NCBI GenBank assembly: GCA_038501625.1 | Contig: JAZAYU010000037.1 | Location: 2,790,001 to 2,854,000 of the forward strand | Source: Corbicula japonica | Lineage: Eukaryota; Mollusca; Bivalvia; Venerida; Cyrenidae | Length of the DNA: 64,000 nucleotides | Reading direction: 5' to 3' | The notes under the pieces: generated by a model | Database searches by the model: none | What the model saw: the letters and a program-made list of their open reading frames with translations, nothing else | Told to the model about the DNA's origin: nothing | In this document: piece by piece, positions 43,301 to 55,300 of the stretch | Layout of the letters: every line of letters begins with the position of its first letter | Position numbering within the stretch: the stretch's first letter is position 1 | Made by a program: the position numbers and the translations under genes

Positions 43301-46300
43301 CTCTAAATATTTTATATGTTATTAGTCTATTACATATCTTATTTATAGCAAGAGAAAAACATGATTATAACAGTTAAGTAGTTTGATATGTGTTCACTAT
43401 TAGTAAAACAAGGTACAGACTATAAGAGTCAAGCCTTTTCATCAGAATGTTGTAAAGTTTGAACATTTTTTTATGACTACGCCACAAGTTCTTAAGCTGA
43501 GTTGTCTTAGAAAATGCTAAATTTAAAACAAATGAATAGCCAGAAATCTATAAAGCTCTGTCAACAAATACAGCACATTTCAATCATTTCACGTTACACA
43601 TTCATTTGGACAAGATATTTCCCACCAACTGTCTAACACTTAAATATTCCTGAGAATGTTACTGGTAGACATTTGAAGTTCAGTGCAAACTACCAAAAAA
43701 TGTTGTTCTGAAATAAGATAGCATCGTAATCAACTCAAACTTTCAATGTTTTAACCATTTATTTATAATTTTACTTACTGATTCAGTGTCATTGTAAAGT
43801 TATTTGAGGCTATGTCAGATTTCAGGAAATCGGCATGTAATGCAGATGCATGTGACATAATAGTTTAATAAGTTGACAGTGTAGTCCTTTGTCAATACTA
43901 CACACTAAATGTGTGAAAAACAGCAATAAACCAAAGATAACAAAAGTGTGTTAAAAAGCTAAAGCTGTAGTAATCTACATGTACTAAGAATAGTTTTGTT
44001 GTAAGTTCTTGAGGTGTCACTTAAGGTTTTCACACTTTCAGATTGATACTTTGTATATTAAACTTTGGTTGTTGTTTTTTGGAAGATGATCCCTTTTGTA
44101 CATAACATTATACTGATTGTTGACTTTTTATTTATTGTCAGTTCACTTGTGAATAAAATAATGCTTAATTTAATGCATTACTTTTTGATATAATGCTAAT
44201 TTAATGCATTACTTTCTCAAAATATAGTAATGCTAATTTAATTTAATGCACAAATTTGACAAATAATGCTAATTTAATGCATTACTTTTAAAAATAATTC
44301 GCCCCATGTCTGGCCACAAGATATTATTACTGAAAAAAACAAAGGGCCATAACTCTGGTAAAAATAGTCGCAGGAAAAAATCCTTTCTTCACGATTATCT
44401 ACACATCCTGCTTCATCATCTGTGCATGTTTGCAAGGAATCTGCCCTGAAGTTTTGGAGGAGTTGATGCCACAAGATTTAATTACTGAAATTAACAAAGG
44501 GCCATAACTCTGGTAAAAATGGTCGCAGGAAAAAATCCTTTCTTTACGATCATCTACACATCCTGCTTCATCATCTGTGCAAGTTCGCAAGAAATCTGCC
44601 TTATAGTTTTGGAGGAGTTGACGCCACAAGATTTAATTAATGAATATAACAAAGGGCCATAACTCTGGTAAAAATGGTCGCAGGAAGAAATCCTTTCTTC
44701 ACGATTATCTACACATCCTGCTTCATCATCTGTGCAAGTTTGCAAGAAATCTGCCTTGTAGTTTTGGAGGAGTTGATGCCACAAGATTTAATTACTGAAA
44801 TTAACAAAGGGCCATAACTCTGGTAAAAATGGTCGCAGGAAAAAATCCTTTCTTTACGATCATCTACACATCCTGCTTCATCATCTGTGCAAGTTCGCAA
44901 GAAATCTGCCTTATAGTTTTGGAGGAGTTGACGCCACAAGATTTAATTAATGAATATAACAAAGGGCCATAACTCTGGTAAAAATGGTCGCAGGAAGAAA
45001 TCCTTTCTTCACAATTACCTACACATCCTGCTTCATCATCTGTGCAAGTTTGCAAGAAATCTGCCTTGTAGTTTAGGAGGAGTTGACGCCACAAGATTTT
45101 ATAACTGAAATTAACAAAGGGCCATAACTCTGGTAAAAATGGTCGCAGGAAAAAATCCTTTCTTTACGATCATCTACACATCCTGCTTGATCATCTGTGC
45201 AAGTTTGAAAGAAATCCGCCTTATAGTTTAGGAGGAGTTGATGCCACAAGATTTGGGGACGTACGGACGTACGGACGGACGAGTGCAACTCTATATGCCT
45301 CCAACTTTGTGGGGGCATAAAAAATATATATAGAATCAACAACTGGCAATAATGTGGTAACTGTACAAACAGCAATAAATTGTCCTTAGTCTCTTTAAAA
45401 AAAGAGTGTACTTCCTTACTTACATATTTACTTACTTACTATTAAACAGATTATAATAATAAATTAAAAGACAACTCAAACTATGTGAAATAATACTCAC
45501 CATCATTGCGTTTATAGCAAGGAGAACATCCTTGTTGCCATAGGTGCAATGGAATATCTACTGATCTACAAAACTGACAATTAAATGAAGTTATTGGAAT
45601 ACAGGTTCATGGTTTCCATTTATCTAGTCATCAATCTTCACAGATCTTTATTTTTAACTACTCTGTGGCTGATAAGAATTTATGTTTTGGTCCTGTAGGA
45701 GATATTAGCTCCCTTCCAAGCATAAGTAAGGGAAGCAACTCCAATATTTTACTCCATAAAATTATATACATTTGTCTCCCTTCTTCTGTAAACACAGTGT
45801 CATTTGACGCCCACCAATAAACCAGTCATTTTATCTGAAGAAGTTAATCTATAAATCTTAACAGTTGATTTTAGAATAGAAGTTTTAAGTTAAGATATGG
45901 AAACAAAGCTTCAAGATTTTATCAGAGATACGGTAACAAGATACCCCTATTTGATGATTGAGCAAATAAAGCTGTTTTGTTTATGAAAACACTTGTACCA
46001 CTGTAAAGCATGTATGCATTTTATGATTGTGAGTTATGATAATCAATATTTACTCTTTTCATAACTTGTATTTTGCAGTCAAGTATGAAAATCATGCAAA
46101 CCCTTGATAAACTAGTCACATTCATTAATGTATAATGTATACCCAGTTCGAATAATGATTTACCAGTTTTAACATTCTGAGTTCATTGGAGTTTGACATC
46201 CTACCAGACAAACACAGAAGCATTTATTGCCTTTTTTCCAAAGTCTAAAACCAAAGGTTTTTTTACTTCAAAATATTTGGTATTTAAGAATAATTGCTAT

Positions 46301-49300
46301 ATCAGAATGATTTATCTTAGAATATATGACAAAGTTGAGTGAAGATGCATAATTTGGTGCTAAATAATATCATAGCTGTTCAAAGGATATTGTATCTCCA
46401 TTTCTATCAAGAACTGCACAAACTATCATGTGAGTAAAGGACATAAAACTTCTCCCTACTTTAATGACCAAAGCCTATCCCTGATTACTTGGTGGAATAT
46501 AACAGATTTACCTCTATTTTTTCAAAGATGTATCTACAGACGATTGAACATGATGTATCAATATCTATCTGTTTATTAAGAATTTTGGTTTAGAGTTCAG
46601 TTACCTGAATAAATGCAGTAGGTTTTCTTTACTTGTTTAATTCTGTTTATCTTGTGATTACTTCTCATCCAAAACACAAATTAATTTTCATCCAAACTGC
46701 TGAAACTACTATTTTTTTATCAACAAAAGGTGGCAACTCAGTTGCTTAATGGAAGATCACAGAAAAGAACGGTAAAGTTGTTTACCCATTGCTATATGTT
46801 ACTTACATCTAATATTGTTAAATATGTCTTATATCGTTAAATATTTCTAAAACTTTCATGACATTTAAGTGGTTTTCGAACAACAGCAACAATATATACA
46901 CGTCATGTGAATGACGTACAATGATCAATTGGAAGATATGCATATTATTTTTAAAATTTGATTTGTTATTGGCAAACATTTTGAAGAAACTCCATAGAAA
47001 TAAAGTTCTAGCTGCAGAAGCCTGTTTTATTTGTTCAGTAACAACTATAGCTCCTGTTTCCCAGGTTATCCCACAAAATACTGAAGGTCTTATCTTCTGG
47101 TAAAATGGCTTTATCATCAGTCGGAGAAAAATCAGGTCTGAGAACAATCAATGAACAATACTGCAGACCTTGCCTTGATGCTGCTTAAATTCTGATAAAA
47201 CGGAATACTGTGTAATCATTGTATTTTTCTAGAGTTTAATTTTGTTCACTTTTCCCATGAAGAAAAAACATTACTTCTTACTCTCAGTAAATGTTTATCG
47301 TGCCACCAGAGGAGTTCATAAGCTACCTTCAGCTCATTTTCTGCTCCTTATTCAAATGAAAAAAAAATTATGTGAATCTTGACATCTCTTTTGTCAATTG
47401 ACAAGCTTTGTCCAAACATGTCAAGCTAACATTTCCTATTTAAGTGTCGAAGCTTTAACAACTAATGTTAGGCTTAAATAACAACTGACAATTTGAAAGC
47501 TTTACCCAGTTATGCCATGCTAACATAAATTTCCTTGGTCAATTTACAAAGCTTTACGAAGTTCAGCTATGTCAAGCATACACAAATAACAACTGAAAAA
47601 GCTGGCACTTTCAAGCAATCTGTAAGCTTACACAGAATTTGAATCACAAAATTGTAATGCACAAGGTTTCTTCTTGGCTTTATGTAATTGTAATGGATGT
47701 TTACTTCGGAGTTTAAAATTAAAGCAATGTGTCCATTTTAGCGCAAAGTAGCTTACACTAAATTTTTTTAAACAAGTGCCTCTGTCAGCACCAAACCAAA
47801 GTGTCTGATGTTAAAAAATCAGACACTTGTCAGTCAAACATGTTTATCTAATCTGAAATATTATACAAAGCAGAAGCAGATGCAATGTTTCCAGTTTCAG
47901 TCATCAATATAATGCTACTGTACATGCTGCAAGCATCATTCAACCACCAATACAATACAAACATCAAACAAATATCCTCCCATGTTCTGCTTACCATGAC
48001 ACTAATGTCATCCCATTTGATTGCATGTTAAATCCTTAAAGATTTTAATAGGCATTTGTTTGCCATATTGAATTACCTGAACAGCGGAGCTATGCTGCAA
48101 CCATGCCACAAAATTCCTGCAGCGTTAGATTCTGCAGGATACATTAGGCATGTTCCAAGCTTTCCTGCTTTATTTCATCTTCAAGCTTGTTTTATTTTAC
48201 TCCATTGGAATTGGATATGGCTGTTTTTCTATGGGCAAACCGTGCAGATCCAGATCAGCCAATCGGTGTTATCTATTCAGGAGCTGCACTGTTTGCTAAG
48301 TTATTTCAGACCAAGATGCGACCAGTGCAAATCCAGATCATATGGCATTGATGTGCCACATGTTTAAAGACATATAGAGTAAAAGGTTAAACCACAGCTG
48401 AGTTTTTATAACAAATTTTCCTGGTCTGAATGTTTGTTACAGTGAAATCTCACTATTAAGACCACCACAGGGACTGGACTAAAGTGGTCTTTAAAGTGGG
48501 CTGGTTGTAATGTTGGAGTGGAAAATAGTGCAATACTTTGAAATAGTCGTCTTATTAGGGCGGTCTTAAAGTAGGGTCTATATTTCACTCATATGGAACT
48601 CTTGCTTGCCAAAACTTTGAGTATCAAATGCCTGTTAATGACATTTTAAATTTCATTATAAACTTCTCTGCTGTCAACATGTGGCAGACTATTTCAATAA
48701 TGTGAATCAAGAAAGAACAGTACATAGGTTCTCTGGTAGCAGCTGTGTCCTTTATGTATGATAAAAGAATTTGCATCACCAGCATAAATGTACAAATACA
48801 GTATATATCATCAACAACGTGCTCAATGCAATCACATTCAGCTATGAAACTACAAAGCATTTCCTTAGGATCACTTCATGCATTCTACAAAGAGGAAAAA
48901 CACTGCGAAAATCTGAATTTCACAGTCAAAATATGTAGAACATAGACCAGGTGTATTTTAAGAGAGTGATGAAAACATGAAATATAATAAGACAAAAACA
49001 GCCACTTGGTTCGCCTTCTGCTTTTTACCTAATTCTATGTGATACAAGTGATCTCTTACATTTATTATGAATTTATTTATAGCAATATATCTATAATAGA
49101 TATTCGGTCAAATAAAAATTCAAAGCCAAAAATTCAAAGCCAAACTGAATACATGTATCCAACAATAAAAAAATATTATTGATATTTAACATTGAAGAAA
49201 ATAAACTATGCTAAGGAAATTCTCTAACTAAATGTTTATATTTTGATTTGCTGCCAATGTTCATATAAAACTAGAAATCTATCGGATGTTTGTATGTTTT

Positions 49301-52300
49301 ATGTTGATAGCAATATGAGCTAGCAAACAAATCATAAAATATTACTTGACACACCTAGAGATTTAATGGAAGCAAAAACTGCAGCAAGGTATCACAAGTC
49401 TAAAAGTTGGCATTCACTTCTGATAAAAGGCAAAGGCTATCAGGCACAATCTGGCAGCAGTAACATTCTCTTCTTTTTTTTCATTTCCCAATATAAATGC
49501 TTTGTGCAGACTCCTCATAGTGAGTGACATGATGTTCTATAACAGTTCCACTAATCATTTAAAAGTGCTGCAGTACTTTTCTGCTTAACGAAGATCAAAC
49601 TTTAAGCTTTGGGTATTAGATAATCAGATGGAAATTGTGGCCTTTATTATGACATAATGACAGTGACCTAGTTTTTGAATCTGCATGACCTAGTTTCAAA
49701 CCAGCTCAATATCATTCAGTGAAAATCAGGTGAAATAAATGAAACCAAAATTTGTGACCAACATTTGAAGAAAATTGGGCCTCTTCTGTATTTTAAGGTT
49801 TGTATAACCTTGTAAAGAAGTTCATAGTTTCAAACTTGTCCACTGACCAAGTTTCATGATAATCAGAGGAAAATATAGCAATGATGTGGCAACAGAATTT
49901 TCATATTAATTATATGACCAATGGCAAATATGTTTTTACCCTAAATAACAGTTTCAAAAGTATGTAGATATCATCAAGACAAACATCCAGTGAAAATTTG
50001 ATAATAATCAGATAAAACATTTTTTGTCTATGGTGTTAAGAATGTTTTTATATAATAATTTGTAACCTTGTTTTTTTAAACCCAGATGACACAGTTTCAT
50101 TTCTGAAAAGATCTTATCATTACAAACACTCTGAGAAAAAACTATTATAAACTGATGACAAATGTAAAATAAATTAAGTTACAAGCATTTCTAACATCAG
50201 ACAACCTATTTAATAATCATGAAAAATATTATCCTATAAAGAATATTGTTAACAAGTTTAATAATGATCATAAAATAGGGGCCTAATTGAGTTAACTAAT
50301 TTACTTTTTGATTTGATGAAAAAAAAAACTCTATTTTATTCAACCCAGATGACCTAATTTCATGCTCATCTCAGATACCATATTGACAAAACTTCTTATG
50401 AAGTTTAGTGAAATATGAATGAAAACTGTTACCTCACGTCTTCTTAGCAACTTTTGGACGCAGATTCATATATGACATCATCAAACAAACTACAGAAGCA
50501 AATTTGATGACCATTTTCATGTTAATAAACAAATAACAGAGACTAGACAATTCATGACAAAACAAAAGTTTTCAAGAGGGGAGGTAATTCAATGACAAAA
50601 AGTCTTGATCTTATGGATACTTTCTTTGACCTTAATTCTGGTCCAACTTTAAAGCAGATGTATTTAAGATTTCTACTGATGTGGCATCAAACTGTAAGAG
50701 ATGACATACTCTTTTATGTTGAAATCCTGAAGAGCATAAAATTTGGTCAAATTAAATGAATTATCTCCCCTTTTGTACTAAAGCATTTATGATAAAGCTA
50801 GGCCACTAGAAAATAACTTAGTAGGAAACCTGCTTTAACTAGATGTAATTTATTTAACTGAGTCACTCCTAGCTCATTGTAGCTTCTGTTAATTGTTCAA
50901 TCTTTTACATTTATTGTTTATGAATACGTTGTAACTTTCATAACTAGCATAAGTCAAAGATCAGGTATGCTTTGAACACAAAACAACCATCAATTTTTAT
51001 GACTTTACTATCTAACACAGCACCTATTATCTTCAATAGTTGACCTACCTTTCATTCAATAACAGAATATTATGGTAAAGTTATGACAATAATTTTAAAC
51101 AATTTTCTGCTGTACTGATATTCATAAATGTACAGTATCTCCAACAGGCAATAATGATCAAACTGAATAACCAGTAAGTATTAAATAAACAAAATGACCT
51201 CTGATAGAAGCTTCTTGAAGAATAGAAACAAATCTACACAGATTTTCCAGCATAACTACCAAAATATTCATCAAAACTTCACAACAGTTTTAATAGAAAC
51301 ACAATTATAAAGTTATCTTTCATCTTTACATGAACAATGATTAGCATTGGGAAAAATACAAAATGAACATAATAAATCAGTGGTGACAAAAGAGTTGACC
51401 ACGAGCCGTGTGCTATTCAGCAGTCATTAAAGAGTAGACCATAAGCCGTGTGCCTATCTAGCAGTCACAGAAGAGTGGACCATGAGCCGTGTGCCTATCT
51501 AGCAGTCATAAAAGAGTTGACAGTGAGCCTTAAGCTTATTTGGTAGTCATAAAAGAGTGGACCATGAGCCTTGTGCCTATCTAGCAGGCACGACAGAGTT
51601 GACCGTGCACAGGCAGGCCCAACTGAGCAGGCATAATCAGAGTCGACCATGAGCCATTTGCCTTTTTGGCAGGCAGAAGAGAGCAAACCACAAGCTGTGC
51701 CCCTGTTCTGCAGGCACAACAGAGCGGAGCATCCATGTGCCTTTTTTGGCAGCACAACAGAGCAACCCACAAGCTGTGTGTCTGTTCTGCAGGCACACCA
51801 GAGCAAACTACAAGCTGTGTGTCTGTTCTGCAGGCTTATTTGGCAAGCAAAAAAATTAACCACAAACAATGTGCAATCTTGGCCAAGACAACAGAGCAGA
51901 CCATGAGCACTTTGCAATTATGGTCATGACAGCTGAGATTGTCCGCTGAACACTGTTACAATGCAGTTAGAGTTTGAGTGACGTCAGTGATCACCCATGT
52001 TGCATTGTTGCTGTGAAAAAGCATGCCATCATTTCTCTGTCGATCAATCTTACTACATTTGTATTCCAATGGCATTCCAATTGTAAAGCCATGTTACCAC
52101 ATATTTTCCCCACTATTTTTCCAAGTGTTGAGATTCTTACTATCTTAGAAGAGATAGGGAAAATCACACTGAACTTGTCAAACCCAGTTGATGAACATAT
52201 AAATATTTCCAAATCAGCCAATTTGATTTTACTTTTAGTAAGCCTCATATCTATTGAAATTTTAGGTTTTAATATTATCAACCCATGAATGATTTTCTAC

Positions 52301-55300
52301 TGATACATGTATTGTGTTGTCAGAGTCTTCATTCTTAACTAGCAAAGACTAGACTTCTTGTTGCATAAATCTGACCAGATGTCAAAAGACCTCTACATTT
52401 CTATTTAAACAAATTTGTGTATTTTATTTCTTAATAGGAAATCAACAAATTTTAACTGCAGATACACCAGGGCCAAAAATACATTGACTTAAAATTAGGA
52501 CATCTTCACTAAATCTACAGTGATGAAGCTTCATGTTATTTTTTCTGAATATCAAATATTCAAGATAAGTAAGTGATACATCCTATTGACAATCCTGGTG
52601 AAAGAAGAGCCAACATCAACATCTATCATCAACCAACACTCCACTTACAAGTGTAGTAATTTAAGTAAATACTGACTTCTCTACATAAGAATTTTCATTG
52701 ATCCTAAACCCTGCTGTGTTTGTGGATTAGACTTGTCCTTCTTTAAAATTTAACATGTTCATTATTTGTTGATAGGGGTGTTTTGTAGATAGTTTTTTAC
52801 TAAACCAGTAGCAATCAGTGTAGACTGGGAGTGATTTTGCAAGACAGTCTCCCAAAATATCCAAAACTTCACCATATTCTTATTCCTTAGCCAACAATTT
52901 TTCACTATAAAACTTTCAATAAGAAATGGTAAAATTAATTTCTACCTGATCCAATATCTGGTAGACCCAAATTAAATGTTGATTTGTAGGCAGATAAGGG
53001 TCTAAATACTAAGGTCTACCATGGTTGAAAATGTTACTTAAGATGTGACTTGCACTTAATGTTCTAAAAATCAGTGTAGACAGGGAATAATTTAGTGGGA
53101 ACAAATATCCAAAACTTTTCCATATCCTTAGCCAAGAATTTTTTCGGTATAAAATTTTCATCAAGAAAATTGGCAAATCAACTTCTCCCTGGGCCCTGGT
53201 ACAACCAGAGCAAAATATTGATTTGCAGGCTCAGCGCTTCTTTCCTTCTTTAACTACCTCCCCAAAAGGGTACCATCCCCAAAGCTGACAGGAGTCTTCC
53301 CAACTTCCCAATTCAAGCACCGGACCTTTCCCAATCATGCCCCCCCCATTCTTCTAATTTCAAATTCAGGTTCATTTTACTTTAATTGCAACCTCAATGA
53401 AACTATACGCCTTTCCAATAATTCGGTGAATTTTTCGGTTACCTCCCCTATTCAGTCACGTGACTACTATACAGGAAAAATTATTGCTCGCTGTATTAAT
53501 GTAATAGGGAACATGTACCTACAACTTTCGTTTTTCATCATGAAATTTCTTTTTTAAAATATATTTTCTCGTATATCGTTGAATTAGTAATAATACATCA
53601 GCGTAATGATTTTTTTTATCAAGAATAGTTTATAAAACAACAAATCTAATTTGACTAAAAGTGTAGTCATTATTCCTCGTGCCAAGGTTTACTTTAAACG
53701 ACTTTAACTAACAGCCTGTGTTCTATCCACGGATAAATTGAGTGTCGTTTCCGGCTTTGCGTGTCTTGTCAACTACTGACATGTCTGCTGCGATCGATTT
53801 CGAAAGCGGCATGTCATAAAAAATGCCAAATTGTCGCGCACAAGGGGTCCCCTGTCAATTACTCAGAAGAAGATATCACTGACCAATAGAGATCGGTTTA
53901 CTTTTTTATGTACCTCCACCTCCCAATTAATAAGTATATCGAAATCCTTAATTACTGAATCCGTTGCAAAAGTATTTGATATAGCAGTTATATGAGTTAT
54001 TCATCCTTAATACGACAAGTAGAACCATAAGACATCAATTAGAAACTCATCTTAGCAGAACATTTTATAAATATTCAATCAAGCGATTGAGCGTTTACGC
54101 CAAAATGACAGAATTTCAAACCTTAGCAGTCTTAATGTTAATATAAATGTTCCCATCATTATTTGAAGCCGGCATCTCCATCTTTATTAGAAGCCAGCAT
54201 CAGAATCCTTGAATTTTATTCTATGAATGATACTCTTACGTAAACGAACAATCAGATAACTTTATTGATCCTTCTTAATTTCAAGACAGAGTCAATTGTA
54301 CCGTATTTTTGCTTGTGAAGTATACGTGACGTTTTCAAAAATTCAAAATTATTTGTTCCTTGAACATTAACGGTACGATGAATTCAATTAATAGATGAGT
54401 ACAAGTATAATGTACAGATACTGTAACCGAATGCTGACATGTCACGATTTCCGGAGTATAGTACATTACCAGTCTTAGCAATTTGCGAATTTCATACCAG
54501 TTAAATATAATTTTAAGTATAAAATACATAAAGATGAAAATGCTGTATAGAAATTCGTAACATTAATACTCACGTTTATCCGAATCGCGTTTCATACTGC
54601 CCACTATCAACAAGAATGGTACATGTTCTTACAATATTAAAAATGCAAATATCTAACAAATAGTGAAAATAAAAATGTCTGACTAGAATAACAGATGAGT
54701 AACTTATTTTCGACCGGCGGTGACGATTACACACCTGAAATTTAATGGATTATGTTAGGCCTTATGTGCTTAAGCCATAGTCCGATAGTTCAGCTTTCCT
54801 GTGAAGCCTCGTTTTGGGTTTATATCTGCTCACGGGAAGTAACTCGTACAGGACTGCGAAACTGTTTATTGGAAAGGCGTATAGAAATTATTTTTCTATA
54901 GACAGGCAGTCATTGGATTGTCAGTACTTAACTTAATTTTGGCATAACATTTACATCACTATTTTAGGCTTTCCTGTTAAAGAACCAGACCTTATGATTC
55001 TTTGTGAAGCTGATTAAAACCCCTAGTATGAATATACAAGAATTATGAACAAATCCCAATTGCGCTTATTTTGTTATAATTTTTTTCCCAATTTCAAGAT
55101 TTTACGACGTGAAAATTTCCCAACTGTAGGGGAAGGGGACCCATTCCCCATTGGGAAAAAAAAAACGTTGACTGGCTGATCAGGGTTTATACTGGTTAAA
55201 ATGTACGTAAGTTGTGACTTCATATCTAAAATCAACATGTTTATGAAGGACATCAGACATACTGGTAACATTGCATTTGTTTCCAATTTAAACTAAATTG

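Larger units (their letters stand above)
42745..44312. mobile_element. Non-autonomous hAT-like element with 8-bp target duplication
   Basis: Terminal inverted repeats CAGACATGGGGCGAATTA and TAATTCGCCCCATGTCTG are flanked by a perfect GCCACAAG duplication (42737-42744, 44313-44320). An 8-bp duplication with CAG...CTG ends indicates the hAT superfamily. AATGCTAATTTAATGCATTA-type motifs cluster inside both ends. No transposase frame is present in its 1568 bp. Confidence 0.85.
42310..45319 (+). mobile_element. Helentron-like element with 155-bp tandem core
   Basis: Begins GACTGTGTCCACAGGACACT with GATGCCCCCACT, and ends with a GTACGGACGGACG microsatellite and TGTGGGGGCATAA (45309-45321). Monomers with AGTTGATGCCACAAG or AGTTGACGCCACAAG start at 44461, 44616, 44771, 44926, 45081 and 45236, exactly 155 bp apart. 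Two earlier diverged monomers lie at 42440-42740. It is split by the hAT-like element at 42745-44312. Confidence 0.78.

Noticed and set aside
44274..45375. Series of near-identical 76-codon minus-strand frames
   Set aside because: Shadows of the 155-bp Helentron-like monomers, each overlapping the next; no independent start context or family.
51495..51929. Cys-rich-looking frames on both strands
   Set aside because: Arise from the degenerate 41-bp minisatellite.
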